This document shows positions 27,858 to 36,432 of a stretch of 64,000 nucleotides of DNA, piece after piece; positions within the stretch are counted from its first letter, which is position 1, and each line of letters begins with the position of its first letter. Below the pieces are notes generated by a model, which was given only the letters and a program-made list of their open reading frames with translations, was not told the DNA's origin and searched no databases. A program made the translations under genes and the position numbers. Source of the stretch: DASYLJ01 sp964432595 (GTDB lineage Bacteria > Desulfobacterota > Binatia > DP-6); NCBI GenBank assembly GCA_964432595.1, contig CAYSOF010000013.1, forward strand, positions 111,195 to 175,194. Reading direction: 5' to 3'.

Positions 27858-27939
27858 CACCCGATAGCGCAAACGCGCTTGTGCCTGAGCAGGACCGACG
27901 GTAAGCCTGATGGGGTAGCACCATCACATAGGAGAACGC

Positions 27940-28806
27940 ATGACAGGTCGCCTCGCACGCTCCCTCATCTTTCTGGCCGCTCTGGCCGTCCCCGCTCTCG
28001 TCCACGCCGAATGCGGTGACGGCACGGTCGACGAGCTCGAGCAGTGCGACGACGGCAACCTGGTCGCGGGTGACTGCTGCGCCGCCGACTGCACGTTCGA
28101 GAGCGCCGAGACCGTCTGTCGCGCGGCGGCATCCGCCTGCGACGTCGCGGAGACGTGTACCGGCGATAGCGACGCCTGTCCCGACGACGTGGTGAAGCCG
28201 GCCGGTACGCCCGACGCGAGCTGCGACGCCTGCGAGAGCTGCAACGGCCAGGGCGCCTGCGGCATCGGGCCGGTCCTCGGGTGCAAGGTGCCGACCGAGT
28301 CCGTGCGCTCCAAGTTGGCCATCAAGAACCGCACGCCCGACGACGGCGACGTCCTCGAGTGGAAGTGGCTCAAGGGCGAGGAGACGCTCGCCGAAGAGTT
28401 CGGCGACCCGGTCCTGACCACCGACTACCGTCTGTGCCTGTTCGACCTGTCCGGCGAGTCGCCCGCGCTCTTCACGCAGGCCGCGGCGCCCGCCGCCGGC
28501 AACTGCAAGTCGAAGCCGTGCTGGAAGGCGCTCGGCCGGGTGCCCGGCGTCAAGGGCTACCGGTACAACGACAAGGAAACCACGCCCGACGGCCTCAAGC
28601 AGATGACGATGACGCCGGGCCCGGACGGCAATGCGAAGATCGCCCTCAAGGCGGCAGGCGTGAACCTCGCCCTCCCGATCGTGGTAGAGCCGGTGCCGCT
28701 CCCGCTCCGTGTTCAGCTCCAGGCGTCGAACGGTACGTGCTTCGAGGCGACCTACAGCACCGCCGAGAAGAACGACGGCGAGGAGCTCAAGGCGAACGCC
28801 GACTGA
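27940..28806 (+). CDS. Secreted cysteine-rich protein with CGDG-CDDGN module
   Basis: The 288-residue protein has a signal peptide (SLIFLAALAVPALVHA). A CGDGTVDELEQCDDGN module follows, then further disintegrin-like cysteines (CDACESCNGQGACG) within residues 25-110. The C-terminal domain (about 120-288) is of a type I cannot name: SKLAIKNR, LEWKWLKGEE, FGDP, YRLCLFD, KPCWKALGR, GYRYNDKE, TPDGLKQM and CFEATYS. Similar blocks seem to recur in secreted proteins of this kind of genome, from memory. The ribosome site AGGAGA is well placed. It is probably a surface or extracellular protein of unknown function. Confidence 0.8.
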   Translation: MTGRLARSLIFLAALAVPALVHAECGDGTVDELEQCDDGNLVAGDCCAADCTFESAETVCRAAASACDVAETCTGDSDACPDDVVKPAGTPDASCDACESCNGQGACGIGPVLGCKVPTESVRSKLAIKNRTPDDGDVLEWKWLKGEETLAEEFGDPVLTTDYRLCLFDLSGESPALFTQAAAPAAGNCKSKPCWKALGRVPGVKGYRYNDKETTPDGLKQMTMTPGPDGNAKIALKAAGVNLALPIVVEPVPLPLRVQLQASNGTCFEATYSTAEKNDGEELKANAD

Positions 28807-28810
28807 CGGC

Positions 28811-29395
28811 TCACGCCTCGCTGGGCCGCAGCCAGAGGCGGGGCAGGACGGGCGGCGTCCACCTCGCGATCGCGTCGAGCAGGCGGTCGGGCCGCGTGTC
28901 GACGAGGAGCGAGTCCGCGTTCGCCTCGTGCACGAAGCCGTGGCGGACGGCGTCGGCCAGCAGCGTGCGCAGGCCGGCCCAGTACTCCTCGACGTCGAGC
29001 AGCGCGACGGGCTTCCGCTGGATGCCGAGCTGCAGCCACGTGAGCATTTCGAGCAACTCCTCGAACGTACCGAGACCGCCGGGTAGGGCGACGAACGCGT
29101 CGGACAGCTCCGCCATCGTCGCCTTCCGCTCGTGCATGCTGGCGACGACGCGCAGCTCGGTGAGGCCGGCGTGCGCGATCTCCTCGGTCTTGAGCCCCTG
29201 CGGGATGACGCCGATCACCTCACCGCCGTGCCCGAGCACCTCGTCGGCGACGACGCCCATCAAGCCGATCGAGCCGCCGCCGTAGACGAGGCCGAGGCCG
29301 CGCGCCGCCAGCGCCGCTCCGAAGTCCCGCGCGGCGTCGGCGAAGCGCGCATCGTTGCCCATCGACGACCCGCAGAAGACGCACACGCGACGCAT
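28811..29395 (-). CDS. LOG-family Rossmann-fold protein (cytokinin riboside 5'-monophosphate phosphoribohydrolase type)
   Basis: The 194-residue protein has the family start VCVFCGSSMG, a Rossmann strand with YGGGSIGLMG and the diagnostic PGGLGTFEEL (PGGxGTxxE) motif near residue 110. LOG enzymes cleave the N-glycosidic bond of nucleoside 5'-monophosphates; members are often misnamed lysine decarboxylases. It follows the ABC binding-lipoprotein gene by six bases on the same strand, so it may be the distal gene of that operon, although a functional connection is not evident. Confidence 0.92.
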   Translation of the reverse strand: MRRVCVFCGSSMGNDARFADAARDFGAALAARGLGLVYGGGSIGLMGVVADEVLGHGGEVIGVIPQGLKTEEIAHAGLTELRVVASMHERKATMAELSDAFVALPGGLGTFEELLEMLTWLQLGIQRKPVALLDVEEYWAGLRTLLADAVRHGFVHEANADSLLVDTRPDRLLDAIARWTPPVLPRLWLRPSEA

Positions 29396-29401
29396 GTCGC
29401 C

Positions 29402-30253
29402 CTACCTAGTGGCCGCGGCCCGTTCGCGCCAGGCGCGCACGACCGCCGCCGGCGACTGGTGCTCGCCGTCGACCGCGTGGTTCAGGCGACGCATGGTCGC
29501 GGCGTCGAGCCTGCCGCCGAGCGACGCGAGCGCGCCCGCCATGGCGGGCCAGCGGTCGATCGCCGCCTGCCGCACGATCGGCACCGCTTCGTAGGGCGGG
29601 AACGCGTGCCTGTCGTCGGCCAGCATCGTCAGCTTACGCGCCTCGATCAGGCCGTCGGTGGCGCTGCCGACGACGAGGTCCACCTGCCCGTCGATCAGCG
29701 CGCGATAGAGGAGGCCGAGGTCGAGCGTGCGCACTTCGGCGAACTGCAGCCCGTAGACGCGCTGGAGCATCGGATAGCCGTCGGGCCGCTGTTGGAACTC
29801 GTAGCCGAAGCCGGCACGCCAGGCGCGCGCCGGTGCGACCGCGGCCGAGATGGTGGTCGGCCCCGCGTTGCCGCGGACCACGAGCGCGAACGTGTTGTCG
29901 AATCCGAGCGGCGCCGTCCAGACGAGCCCCGCGGGGGCGTAGCCGGCCTTCACGCGCGCGAGCACCGCGGCGGGATCCGTGGCGGCCGGCTCCTTCAGCA
30001 CCGCGGTCAGCGCCGTGCCCGTGTACTCGACGTAGGCGTCGATCTGCCCGTTGCGCAACGCCGCGTCGCATACGAACGTGCCGCCGAGGTCGAGGCGTCG
30101 TTCGACGGGCAGGCCCGCCGCCTCGAACGTCTGCGCCAGGAGCTCGCCGAGGATGCGCTGCTCGGTGAAGTTCTTCGACCCGACGACGACGCGCTCGCCG
30201 CCGCCGCCGCAGCCGAGCAACGCGGCCACGACGAGCAGCCCGACCGCCCTCAT
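29402..30253 (-). CDS. OpuC/EgtU-type substrate-binding lipoprotein of ABC transporter
   Basis: The 283-residue protein starts with a lipoprotein signal (LLVVAALLGC). Its mature part carries the quaternary-amine/betaine-binding signature VVVGSKNFTEQRILGELLAQ, then DAYVEYTGTAL, typical of OpuCC, OsmF and EgtU-like binding domains. These capture glycine betaine, choline, carnitine or, in some bacteria, ergothioneine. The ATG overlaps the permease stop as ATGA. The ATPase gene for this system lies upstream at 34272-35003 after an opposite-strand insert. Co-orientation with the EgtD-EgtB fusion makes ergothioneine or another betaine a plausible ligand; this is inference. Confidence 0.92.
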   Translation of the reverse strand: MRAVGLLVVAALLGCGGGGERVVVGSKNFTEQRILGELLAQTFEAAGLPVERRLDLGGTFVCDAALRNGQIDAYVEYTGTALTAVLKEPAATDPAAVLARVKAGYAPAGLVWTAPLGFDNTFALVVRGNAGPTTISAAVAPARAWRAGFGYEFQQRPDGYPMLQRVYGLQFAEVRTLDLGLLYRALIDGQVDLVVGSATDGLIEARKLTMLADDRHAFPPYEAVPIVRQAAIDRWPAMAGALASLGGRLDAATMRRLNHAVDGEHQSPAAVVRAWRERAAATR

Positions 30254-30858
30254 GCGCGCGGCCGCAGGCGCTGCTCGACGAGGCCGAGCAGCGTGTCGGT
30301 GCCGACGGCGAGCGCAGCCGCGGGCAGGGCGCCCGCGAGGATCGTCGCATTGTCGACCATCGCGACGCCCCGGAAGATGAACACCCCGAGCCCGCCGGCG
30401 CCGATCGCGGCGGCGATGGTCGCGACGCCGATCCCGACCACGGCCGCGAGCCGGATCCCGGCCAGGATGACGCTCGCCGCGAGGGGAAGCTCGACGCGCC
30501 AGAGCAGCTGGCCGTCGGTCATACCCAGCCCGCGCCCCGCTTCCCGCACGGCAGGGTCCACAGCGCCGATGCCGACGACGGTGTTGCGAAGAACCGGGAG
30601 GAGCGCGTACAGCGTCAGGGCGACCAGCGCCGTCCGGACGCCGATGCCGCCGATCAACGGCACCGGGATCAGGAAACCGAATAGCGCGAGACTGGGAATC
30701 GTCTGAATGATGCTGACCGCCCCGAGCACCATCCGCTGCCAGCCCGGCCGTCGCGTGAGCGCGATCCCGAGCGGCACCCCGACCGCCGTCGCGAGTCCCA
30801 CGGAGATCGCGACCAGCATCACGTGGCGGAGCGTCTCGCGGGCGATCTCGTCTAGCAC
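30250..30858 (-). CDS. OpuC-type ABC transporter permease
   Basis: The 202-residue permease has five or six membrane segments, beginning VMLVAISVGLATAVGVPLGIAL. The cytoplasmic coupling (EAA) loop reads VDPAVREAGRGLGMTDGQLL and contacts the ATPase. Size and motifs match OpuCB/OpuCD/YehW-type subunits, which lack a fused binding domain; the binding protein is encoded separately in an ATGA overlap. Its start lies only 12 bases from the divergent subtilase gene, so its promoter must sit inside the protease coding region or be very compact. The matching ATPase is 3.4 kb upstream on the same strand. Confidence 0.93.
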   Translation of the reverse strand: MLDEIARETLRHVMLVAISVGLATAVGVPLGIALTRRPGWQRMVLGAVSIIQTIPSLALFGFLIPVPLIGGIGVRTALVALTLYALLPVLRNTVVGIGAVDPAVREAGRGLGMTDGQLLWRVELPLAASVILAGIRLAAVVGIGVATIAAAIGAGGLGVFIFRGVAMVDNATILAGALPAAALAVGTDTLLGLVEQRLRPRA

Positions 30859-30870
30859 CGGGAGCCTCGC

Positions 30871-33768
30871 ATGCTGACGCGTCTGGTGCTGGTGCTCCTC
30901 GCCGTCCTGTGGGTCGCGCCGGCGCTCGCGGCGAAGGCACCGCTGTGTCCCGGCGGCGCGTTCCGCGCGACGCCGGAGAGCCTGCCGCTCGTACCGAACA
31001 GCGCGGCGGACGGCATCGTCGTCGGCAACGGCGAGGCGGTGATCCTGGGCTCCTGCGGGCGGACGCAGGCGAAGCTCAAGCGCTCGCGCAAGGGCACCAA
31101 GGTCACCGCGAAGTGGCTAGCGTGCGACGGCACGAACGGCAAGGTCCGGCTGAAGGCGACCATCGACGAGACGTGCCGCGGGATGCGCGGCACGCTGCGC
31201 AGCAAGAAGCCGAAGCTGCGCCGCAAGTTCACCGCCAATCTGTCCCAGGGGGCGATCAGCGGCGCCATGGCGGTTCCCGCCAGCGCCGTCGCCGACGTCG
31301 ACACCGCCGACACGGGCACGGGCCCCGACAACGACCGCAGCGGCACCGCGCAGGACGTCGGCCTGCTGACGACGGTCGGCGGCGCCGCGTTCATCGTCGA
31401 TACGATGAACTTCGACGACGACTACTACCGCATCCAGCTCACGGGGCAGCCGCTCAACATCACGCTGTTCATCGGCGACCCGACGCGGTCCGACCTCGAC
31501 CTGCTCCTCCTCGACGAGAACGGCGACGAGATCGTCCCGCCGTCGCGTGGCACCAGCAACGTCGAACAGCTGGCGACGACGAATCAGACCGGGACCGCCT
31601 ACATCGTCGTCTACACGACGATCCTTCCGGGCGTCACCGCGCCGCCGAACCCGTGGACGGGCTACGTGCTCTCGATCGGGCAGGGGGCGGCGCCGGCCGA
31701 GTTCGTGCCCGGCGACGTCGTGGCGCGCATGCGGCCGGGCGCGACGGCGGCGAACGCGCGAGCCGCCGCGAAGCCGCTGGCGCTCTCCGTCGGCACGCTC
31801 GCCGTCGCGAAGGGCGATCCGTCGGGCGAGCGCAGCGTCCTCTATCGCCTGCCCGATGCGCCCGCGCAGGCGCGTGCGGCGACCAACGCGGTCGGCCCGC
31901 CGGCGCCGGCGCACGCGACGAAGCTGAAAGACCCGACGACGTTCGGCGCCGACGAGTACGCGCGCTGGCGGACGCTCGAGGCGGTCGCCGAGATGCGCGC
32001 GCGGCCCGACGTCGCGTGGGCCGAGCCGAACTACCTGTTCCGCCCGCAGCTCGTGCCGTCGGACCAGTACTACGGATTCCAGTGGCACTACCCGTTGATC
32101 TCGCTGCCCGAGGCGTGGGACGTCACGCAGGGCTCGTCGGAGGTCATCGTCGCCGTGGTCGACACGGGCATCCTCTACGACCCGGCGACGTCGCTCCTGC
32201 ACCCCGATCTCGACCCCGCGCGCATCCTGCCCGGCTTCGACTTCATCTCGAGCGCGTCGAACGCGCGCGACGGCAACGGCATCGACGGCAATCCGTTCGA
32301 CAACGGCGACGGGCGCCGCGGCACGGGCTCGTCGTTCCACGGCTCGCACGTCGCGGGCACCATCGGCGCCGCGTCGAACGACGGCAAGGGCGTCGCCGGC
32401 GTCGACTGGCACACGCGCATCATGCCGATCCGTGTCCTCGGCGTGGACGGGGGCACCAGCTACGACATCGGTCAGGGCGTGCGCTACGCCGCCGGGTTGG
32501 CGAACGACTCGGGCACGGTGCCGGCGCAACGGGCGGACGTCATCAACATGAGCCTCGGCGGTCCCGGCTTCTCGTCGGAGATGAAGAGCGCCGTCGTCGC
32601 GGCACGCGCCGCGGGTGTCGTCGTCGTGGCGGCGGCCGGCAACGACAACCAGGACGCCGGCGGCTTCTCGCCGGCGAGCTTTCCCGAGTGCGTGACGGTG
32701 AGCGCCAGCGACCTCGCGCGGCAGAAGGCGCCGTACTCGAACTTCGGGGCGGCCGTCGACGTGGCGGCGCCGGGCGGCAACACCGGCGCCGATCTGAACG
32801 GCGACGGCTATGCCGACGGCGTCCTGTCGATCGGGGCCGACGACACGAGCGGCTCGCTCGACTTCAACTATCCCTTCTACCAGGGCACCTCGATGGCCTC
32901 GCCGCACATGGCGGGCGTCGTCGCGCTGATGCAGGCCGCGCACCAGGGCACGAACGGGCGGCGCTTCACGCCCGACGAGCTCGATGCGTGGATCGCGAAC
33001 GGCGAGATCACCGATCAGCTCGGCCTCGACAACTGGTCGGGCGCCGGGCTGATCAACGCGCGGCGCGCGGTGCTGCGCGCCGGCGGCCAGGCCGGGATGC
33101 TGCCGCCGAACCTCGGCGTGTCGCCGACGTCGCTGAGCTTCGGTCCCGACCTGGACGAGCTGACGCTGTCGCTGACGAACACCGGCTCCGGCACCGTCAC
33201 CGTCCAGTCCGTGTCGACGAGCGCCGCGGCGACGTGGCTGACGGCGTTCACGTCGTCGGAGCTGCCGTTCGCCGCGCCCGGCACCCTCACGCTGCGCGCC
33301 GACCGCACCGGCCTGCCGCAGGGCCTCGTGCAGAGCGCCGCCGTCACGATCGCGAGCGATGCCGGGACCCGCATCATCCCGGTCGCGGTGCAGGTGGAGT
33401 CCACGACGAGCGGGGGCGACGTGGGCACCGTCTACGCGCTGTTGATCGACCCGGTCACGCGCTCGACGCGCTATCAGCTGGCGACGAACCGCGGCGCCGG
33501 CTACGCGCTCAGCTTTCCGCAGCCGATCCTGAGCGGCAGCTATCTCCTCGCGGCGGGCACCGACCGCGACGGCGACGGCCGCATCGGCGATCCCGGCGAG
33601 GCCTTCGGCATCTATCCGGGCAGCACGAGCGATCCCCAGCCGCTGGTGATCGGCGACGATCAGACGGTGCAGGTGACGCTGCCCGTCCTGGAAGCGGTGT
33701 CCGTGGGCGCCGGCCTCTTCCGCGTCGACCCGCCGCCCGCGCGGCTCGAGCTCGAGCTGCAGCGCTAA
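30871..33768 (+). CDS. Secreted subtilisin-like (S8) serine protease
   Basis: The 965-residue protein has a signal peptide (VLVLLAVLWVAPALA). A basic N-terminal module with cysteines (about 25-130) is followed by a beta-sandwich resembling PPC domains (155-270) and a propeptide-like region (285-400). The S8 catalytic domain keeps D431 (AVVDTG), H490 (FHGSHVAGT) and S674 (GTSMASPHMAG). Asn of AAAGND is the probable oxyanion residue. After the catalytic domain come a beta-rich domain and a C-terminal segment with DRDGDGRIGD, a possible calcium loop. It should be an active exported protease. It sits on the opposite strand in the middle of an OpuC-type transporter operon and runs just ahead of a DsrE-like gene. 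Confidence 0.93.
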   Translation: MLTRLVLVLLAVLWVAPALAAKAPLCPGGAFRATPESLPLVPNSAADGIVVGNGEAVILGSCGRTQAKLKRSRKGTKVTAKWLACDGTNGKVRLKATIDETCRGMRGTLRSKKPKLRRKFTANLSQGAISGAMAVPASAVADVDTADTGTGPDNDRSGTAQDVGLLTTVGGAAFIVDTMNFDDDYYRIQLTGQPLNITLFIGDPTRSDLDLLLLDENGDEIVPPSRGTSNVEQLATTNQTGTAYIVVYTTILPGVTAPPNPWTGYVLSIGQGAAPAEFVPGDVVARMRPGATAANARAAAKPLALSVGTLAVAKGDPSGERSVLYRLPDAPAQARAATNAVGPPAPAHATKLKDPTTFGADEYARWRTLEAVAEMRARPDVAWAEPNYLFRPQLVPSDQYYGFQWHYPLISLPEAWDVTQGSSEVIVAVVDTGILYDPATSLLHPDLDPARILPGFDFISSASNARDGNGIDGNPFDNGDGRRGTGSSFHGSHVAGTIGAASNDGKGVAGVDWHTRIMPIRVLGVDGGTSYDIGQGVRYAAGLANDSGTVPAQRADVINMSLGGPGFSSEMKSAVVAARAAGVVVVAAAGNDNQDAGGFSPASFPECVTVSASDLARQKAPYSNFGAAVDVAAPGGNTGADLNGDGYADGVLSIGADDTSGSLDFNYPFYQGTSMASPHMAGVVALMQAAHQGTNGRRFTPDELDAWIANGEITDQLGLDNWSGAGLINARRAVLRAGGQAGMLPPNLGVSPTSLSFGPDLDELTLSLTNTGSGTVTVQSVSTSAAATWLTAFTSSELPFAAPGTLTLRADRTGLPQGLVQSAAVTIASDAGTRIIPVAVQVESTTSGGDVGTVYALLIDPVTRSTRYQLATNRGAGYALSFPQPILSGSYLLAAGTDRDGDGRIGDPGEAFGIYPGSTSDPQPLVIGDDQTVQVTLPVLEAVSVGAGLFRVDPPPARLELELQR

Positions 33769-33774
33769 AGTTCC

Positions 33775-34281
33775 ATGGCGCCGGTGCCGATACCCCGCTC
33801 CGTGAAGATGCTCCGCGCCGCCGTCGTCGGCCTGCTGCTGTCGGCCCCGGTCGTCCACGCCCAGATCGTCGTCGACGTGCCGGTGAAGCTGCGCCGCACG
33901 CGGCTCGTCCTCAACATGGATCAGGCGCTCGTCGCCGACCACAAGCCGACGGTCTTCGTCTGGCTGGACGAGATGCTGATCCACTTCGCGCAGTGGAAGA
34001 CGCACTGGAAGGTGATCGTCGTCGCCCACGGACCGGCGGCCGTCTGGACGCTCAACGACGCCGCCTACGACCGCGTCCAGGGCACGACGACCGGCAATCC
34101 GTACGCGGCCATGTTCGCCGACCTGCTCGCCCAGGGCGTGAAGTTCGAGCTGTGCGCCTACTCGATGCAGCTGAACGGCTGGAGCAACGCCGACCTGCTG
34201 CCCGGCATCCAGGTGGCGACGGGCGCGATCGCGCGGCTCATCCAGCTGCACAAGCAAGGCTGGACGCAGCTTCAGCCCTGA
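33775..34281 (+). CDS. Periplasmic DsrE/DsrF-like protein
   Basis: The 168-residue protein resembles the DsrE/COG1416 family: a first strand with RLVLNMDQ, IVVAHGPAAVWTLND, a middle helix, then a conserved cysteine in FELCAYSM (about residue 126) and NADLLPGIQVATGAI. DsrE proteins handle sulfur or bind small ligands; exported single-domain forms are poorly understood. An inner ATG at 33808 gives a better signal peptide (MLRAAVVGLLLSAPVVHA) and may be the true start. The gene follows the subtilase by six bases on the same strand, and its last ten bases overlap the convergent ABC ATPase. Its sulfur-family identity is notable beside an ergothioneine locus. Confidence 0.82.
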   Translation: MAPVPIPRSVKMLRAAVVGLLLSAPVVHAQIVVDVPVKLRRTRLVLNMDQALVADHKPTVFVWLDEMLIHFAQWKTHWKVIVVAHGPAAVWTLNDAAYDRVQGTTTGNPYAAMFADLLAQGVKFELCAYSMQLNGWSNADLLPGIQVATGAIARLIQLHKQGWTQLQP

Positions 34282-35003
34282 GCGGTGCGCAGGAAGGCCG
34301 CCACCTCCGGGTGCGGGTGGTCTTCCAGCTCCGCGCGCGTCCCCGCGGCGATCAGCGTGCCGCCCGAGAGCAGCGCCATGCGATCGGCGACGCGCGCCGC
34401 CTCGCGCAGGTCGTGTGTCACGAAGATCGCCGTCTTGCCGAGGCGACGCTGCAGCGCGCGGAACGCCTCCTGCAGCTCGAGACGGGTGATCGGATCGAGC
34501 GCACCGAACGGCTCGTCGAGCAGCACGAGCGGCGGGTCGGCGGCGAGCGCGCGCGCCACGCCGACGCGCTGGCGCTGTCCGCCCGACAGCTCGTGCGGGA
34601 GCCGCGCGCCGTACTCGCCGACGGGGAGGCTCACCATCTCGAGCAGCTCGGCAACGCGGCGCTCGCGCCGCGCGTCGTCCCAGCCGAGCAGCTCGGGCAC
34701 GATGCCGACGTTCGCCGCGACGGTCAGGTGCGGGAGCAGGCCGACCTCCTGGATCACGTAGCCCGTCTGCCGGCGCAGCTGGATCGGATCCCACTCGGTG
34801 GTCGCGCGTCCGCCGACGCGCACCGCGCCCGACGTCGGGAGATGCAATGCGTTCACGAGCTTCAGCGCGGTCGTCTTGCCGGAGCCGCTGCGGCCGATGA
34901 GCGCCAGCGTCTCGCCCTCGGCGACCGCGAGCGTCAGGCCGTCGAGGATCGCCCGCCCGTCGGGCAGGCGCACCGTCGCGCCGGCGAACTCGACGAGGCT
35001 CAC
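34272..35003 (-). CDS. OpuC-type ABC transporter ATPase
   Basis: The 243-residue ATPase has Walker A GRSGSGKTT, a Q-loop region GYVIQEVGLLPHLTVAANV, signature LSGGQRQRVGVARAL and Walker B LVLLDEPFGALDP, with switch His in FVTHDL. The GLLPHLTVAANV segment is characteristic of quaternary-amine transporters (OpuA/OpuC). It lacks the C-terminal CBS domains that sense ionic strength in osmoregulated OpuA-type ATPases, so it need not be osmotically gated. The start is GTG at 35003, overlapping the PNPOx-like stop as GTGA. The permease and binding protein for this system lie beyond the subtilase/DsrE insert on the same strand. Confidence 0.93.
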   Translation of the reverse strand: MSLVEFAGATVRLPDGRAILDGLTLAVAEGETLALIGRSGSGKTTALKLVNALHLPTSGAVRVGGRATTEWDPIQLRRQTGYVIQEVGLLPHLTVAANVGIVPELLGWDDARRERRVAELLEMVSLPVGEYGARLPHELSGGQRQRVGVARALAADPPLVLLDEPFGALDPITRLELQEAFRALQRRLGKTAIFVTHDLREAARVADRMALLSGGTLIAAGTRAELEDHPHPEVAAFLRTAQG

Positions 35004-35476
35004 GCCGTCTTCTCGGGCGGGCGCATCGCGTAGACCCGCGTCAGCGCCACCTCGATCGTCACGACGTTGCGCGGTGCGCCGCTGCGGCCCGGCCGCGTCT
35101 CGCGCAGGCTGCCGTCCACCTCGCGCGCGCGGCCGTACACGATCGCGGCGGCGCCGTCCTTCCACGTCGTGAAGCTGACGCGCGGGTTCGTGCGCAAGTC
35201 CACGCGGCGCACGGTGTTGTCGTAGATCACGAGCCGCAGCGTCGTGCCGCGGATGTCCGTGTGGACGGGCGCGGTGTGCGGCTGGCCGGACGGGCCGACC
35301 GTCGTCATCGCCATCAGCCGCGCACCGCGCCAGAACGCGAGGAACTCGTCGGCGCGCATCTGGCGGTCGGGGTAGGCGACGGAGTCGCCGACGGACGGCC
35401 CGGCGGTGCGCGTGCTGCGGTCGATGAGCGCCTGCAGGGCGGCCAGCTCCTCGGCGGTGTCGGGCGTCTCGTTCAT
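35000..35476 (-). CDS. Pyridoxamine 5'-phosphate oxidase-like flavoprotein
   Basis: The 158-residue protein resembles the PNPOx-like/split-barrel family: FLAFWRGARLMAMTTVGPSGQPHTAPVHTDIRG is the typical first strand and turn, then VRRVDLRTNPRVSFTTW. These proteins bind FMN or F420, or a haem in some cases. It is not a true PdxH, which needs further pyridoxine-binding motifs. It starts in an ATGA overlap with the enolase-superfamily gene, and its stop overlaps the ATPase start (GTGA), so it is part of the egt-linked operon. Confidence 0.85.
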   Translation of the reverse strand: MNETPDTAEELAALQALIDRSTRTAGPSVGDSVAYPDRQMRADEFLAFWRGARLMAMTTVGPSGQPHTAPVHTDIRGTTLRLVIYDNTVRRVDLRTNPRVSFTTWKDGAAAIVYGRAREVDGSLRETRPGRSGAPRNVVTIEVALTRVYAMRPPEKTA

Positions 35477-36432
35477 GGGGTCTCGTCTCCGAAGCCCGGC
35501 GTGTCGGCCGGGGCGGGCAGGCGCTCGGGGCGCTCGGCGGGGCGCTCGGCGGTGGAAATCGGTGCGATGTCGTTGGGACCGTCGGGCGAGAGCAGGGCCG
35601 CCAGCGAGCGCAGCTGCGCGCGTCCGCAGCCCAGCTCGAACATGCCGCCGACGTAGACGGCGATGCCGAGCGCGTGGCACGCGGCGGCGGCGTCGAGCAC
35701 CGCGAGCACGCCGCCCATGCGGCCCGGCTTCAGGTTGACGGCGACGGGACGCGGCGACAGCCGCGCGACGTCGGCCGCGGCGAGCACGGTCGCGTCGGCC
35801 GACAGCCGGCGCGCCAGCGCCGCGGACCACGGCGCGGCGTCGGGGGACGGATCCTCGACGAGCGCGTCTGGCAGCAGCCGGTGCACGCGCTCGTGCTCGT
35901 CGCGCGTGCCGCTCGTCTTCCAGTCGACGACGGCGACGCGCGGCAGCCGCGCCAGCGTGGCGTCGTCCCAGGCGGGGTCGACGTCGATCTTCAGCTCCAC
36001 GTCGCCCTGCCGCCGCGCCTCGTCGACCGGATCGGGCACGCGCCCGAACGAGACGACGTAGCGGACGGTTCCGGGCGGTGTCTCCGCGAGACGGAACAGG
36101 TTCGTACCACCTTGGCGCAGGGCGAGGTCGAGGCCGGCGGCCTCGAGCGCCGCACGGTCGTAGGGCGGCAGCGCGCGAAGCCCGTCGGCCCACGCACCGA
36201 ACGTCGACGCTCCCGGAGCGAGCGCCGCCACCGCGCGCGCGAAGGCGGCATGCGCATCCGCCGTCCAGCCGACGTGCTCGCCGCGTCCCGTGTGCCCGCC
36301 GCCGACGAGCGTCACCACCGACGACGGCCGCGGCTCGCCGGGATACGACGGCACGTCGACGTGCGACGTCGCGCACGTCGCGGCGTCGAGCCGCAGCGGC
36401 AGCGACCGCAGCAGCTCAGTCGTCCGACGCAC
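35473..36432 (-). CDS. Enolase-superfamily (mandelate racemase/OSBS-like) protein
   Basis: The 319-residue protein has the signs of an enolase-superfamily barrel: VELKIDVDPAW, VVDWKTSG (candidate metal Asp), ALVEDPSPD (Glu), LAAADVARL, and VNLKPGRMGGVLAVLDAAAACHALG with the strand-6 Lys, then VGGMFELGCGRAQ. The family abstracts a proton alpha to a carboxylate (epimerases, dehydratases, o-succinylbenzoate synthase). The first barrel Lys and metal ligands are not fully canonical, so the reaction is open. GTG at 36432 overlaps the EgtD-EgtB stop by 17 bases. Its place between ergothioneine genes and a transporter suggests work on a related amino-acid-derived molecule. Confidence 0.7.
   Translation of the reverse strand: MRRTTELLRSLPLRLDAATCATSHVDVPSYPGEPRPSSVVTLVGGGHTGRGEHVGWTADAHAAFARAVAALAPGASTFGAWADGLRALPPYDRAALEAAGLDLALRQGGTNLFRLAETPPGTVRYVVSFGRVPDPVDEARRQGDVELKIDVDPAWDDATLARLPRVAVVDWKTSGTRDEHERVHRLLPDALVEDPSPDAAPWSAALARRLSADATVLAAADVARLSPRPVAVNLKPGRMGGVLAVLDAAAACHALGIAVYVGGMFELGCGRAQLRSLAALLSPDGPNDIAPISTAERPAERPERLPAPADTPGFGDETP

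Noticed and set aside
28811..29395. Lysine decarboxylase
   Set aside because: The PGGLGTFEE motif and Rossmann fold identify LOG; the decarboxylase label is a historic misannotation.
31117..34794. Very long minus-strand open frame (over 1,200 codons) antisense to the subtilase and DsrE genes
   Set aside because: Its composition is Arg/Ala/Gly-rich with no motif, whereas the plus frame has a signal peptide and the complete S8 catalytic triad. Such shadows are common in GC-rich DNA.
35000..35476. PdxH (true pyridoxine 5'-phosphate oxidase)
   Set aside because: It lacks the C-terminal PdxH motifs and is short; only the split-barrel family can be assigned.
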